This document shows, piece by piece, positions 28,380-28,831 of a stretch of DNA of 28,831 nt; within the stretch, counting starts at the first letter, position 1, and every line of letters begins with the position of its first letter. The notes under the pieces were generated by a model. The model worked only from the letters and a program-made list of their open reading frames with translations, was not told the DNA's origin and ran no database searches. The stretch covers positions 249,171 to 278,001 of the forward strand of contig NW_023365704.1 of the NCBI RefSeq assembly GCF_000003815.2, written 5' to 3'. The DNA is from Branchiostoma floridae. Taxonomy: Eukaryota; Chordata; Leptocardii; Amphioxiformes; Branchiostomatidae. The translations under genes were made by a program, and so were the position numbers.

Positions 28380-28831
28380 AAAGAAACTATATCATAGCAG
28401 TACGTAATTGTAACAAAATAAGCAATGGCAATGTATCGAGCCTCACCCAAGAGTATGGTAAAATGCAGGACCAATCCAGTATACAAGCATCAGTATACCA
28501 GATGTAAGCGCCACCTCCTTTATAACAGTGAAGAGTTGAATAGAAAATCGGACTACAAAGTTATCACAATCCTCCCCCCATCGTTGTGTTGAAACTGTAC
28601 TGTGAACAAGCATTATGCCAGTAGTCTGAATGTAAATAGTCTAGCCACGGCGGATTATGTAATCAAGGAGGTTCAGTGATACTTCATTCTGTCAATATGA
28701 TATACAACACTACATAACCAGAGCAAATTTGGTATGGCAAGGTTTATAACTCACTATAGTACACAATACTCATCATGTAACGTTTCATCTATCAACACCA
28801 GGATCATAAGAGTTACAATATAACGTCTAGT
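28380..28831. repeat. Second copy of the 10741-11200 upstream repeat
   Basis: See the entry at 10741. The match runs to the right edge of the window, so it may continue into a further KCTD-locus copy outside. It has about 70-80% similarity by eye, same orientation. Confidence 0.8.

Overview
The window looks like nuclear DNA of an invertebrate chordate, most likely an amphioxus (Branchiostoma). This is inferred from spliced genes, the protein families present (a Tie-like Ig/EGF receptor tyrosine kinase, KCTD-type BTB proteins, a secreted carboxylesterase), several degraded non-LTR retrotransposons, MITEs, a tRNA-derived SINE-like element and an assembly gap. No database search was possible, so the species is an inference.

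Positions 1-6639 are a mobile, duplicated region. One intact unit (about 2305-6169) carries two convergent genes. One is a 128-aa I-PpoI-like His-Me finger endonuclease on the plus strand. The other is a ~681-aa Kolobok/Mutator-like DDE transposase on the minus strand. Parts of this unit recur at 1-1705, which runs into a 302-base N gap, and at 5405-6639, giving a tandem or circularly permuted arrangement that may be partly an assembly artefact. The repeat stops abruptly at 6639/6640, where a receptor tyrosine kinase reading frame begins (Ig, EGF-like repeats, TM and kinase in one exon, to 8266).

Positions 9400-16100 and 23290-28831 are built from copies of one locus. The best copy is an intact BTB/T1 (KCTD-like) gene at 12786-13340, with an inferred 5'-UTR exon ending at 11780 and an acceptor at 12757. 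Its upstream segment, including a DR1 nuclear-receptor half-site pair, recurs at about 14335, 23290 and 26200. A dead copy of the gene survives as an exon-start remnant (24584-24633) and a 3'-flank remnant (25150-25570), with an RT fragment between them and a 553-bp MITE in its leader. A 5'-truncated T1 domain sits at 9649-9915 beside a near-perfect 76-bp inverted repeat. A long upstream repeat occurs at both 10741-11200 and 28380-28831.

Other content: a TATA promoter with a perfect steroid-receptor palindrome and a spliced-exon signature (15103-15257) ahead of a broken CxxC zinc-finger-like ORF (15681-16053); a 5'-truncated non-LTR element (16651-19168, minus); a possible LTR-like fragment (19331-19560); an intact two-exon secreted carboxylesterase (20760-22929, minus); a 205-bp tandem repeat (26509-27218); a tRNA-like SINE head (27244-27355, minus); and a small secreted protein with three internal repeats and a cationic C-terminal segment (27504-28202, minus).
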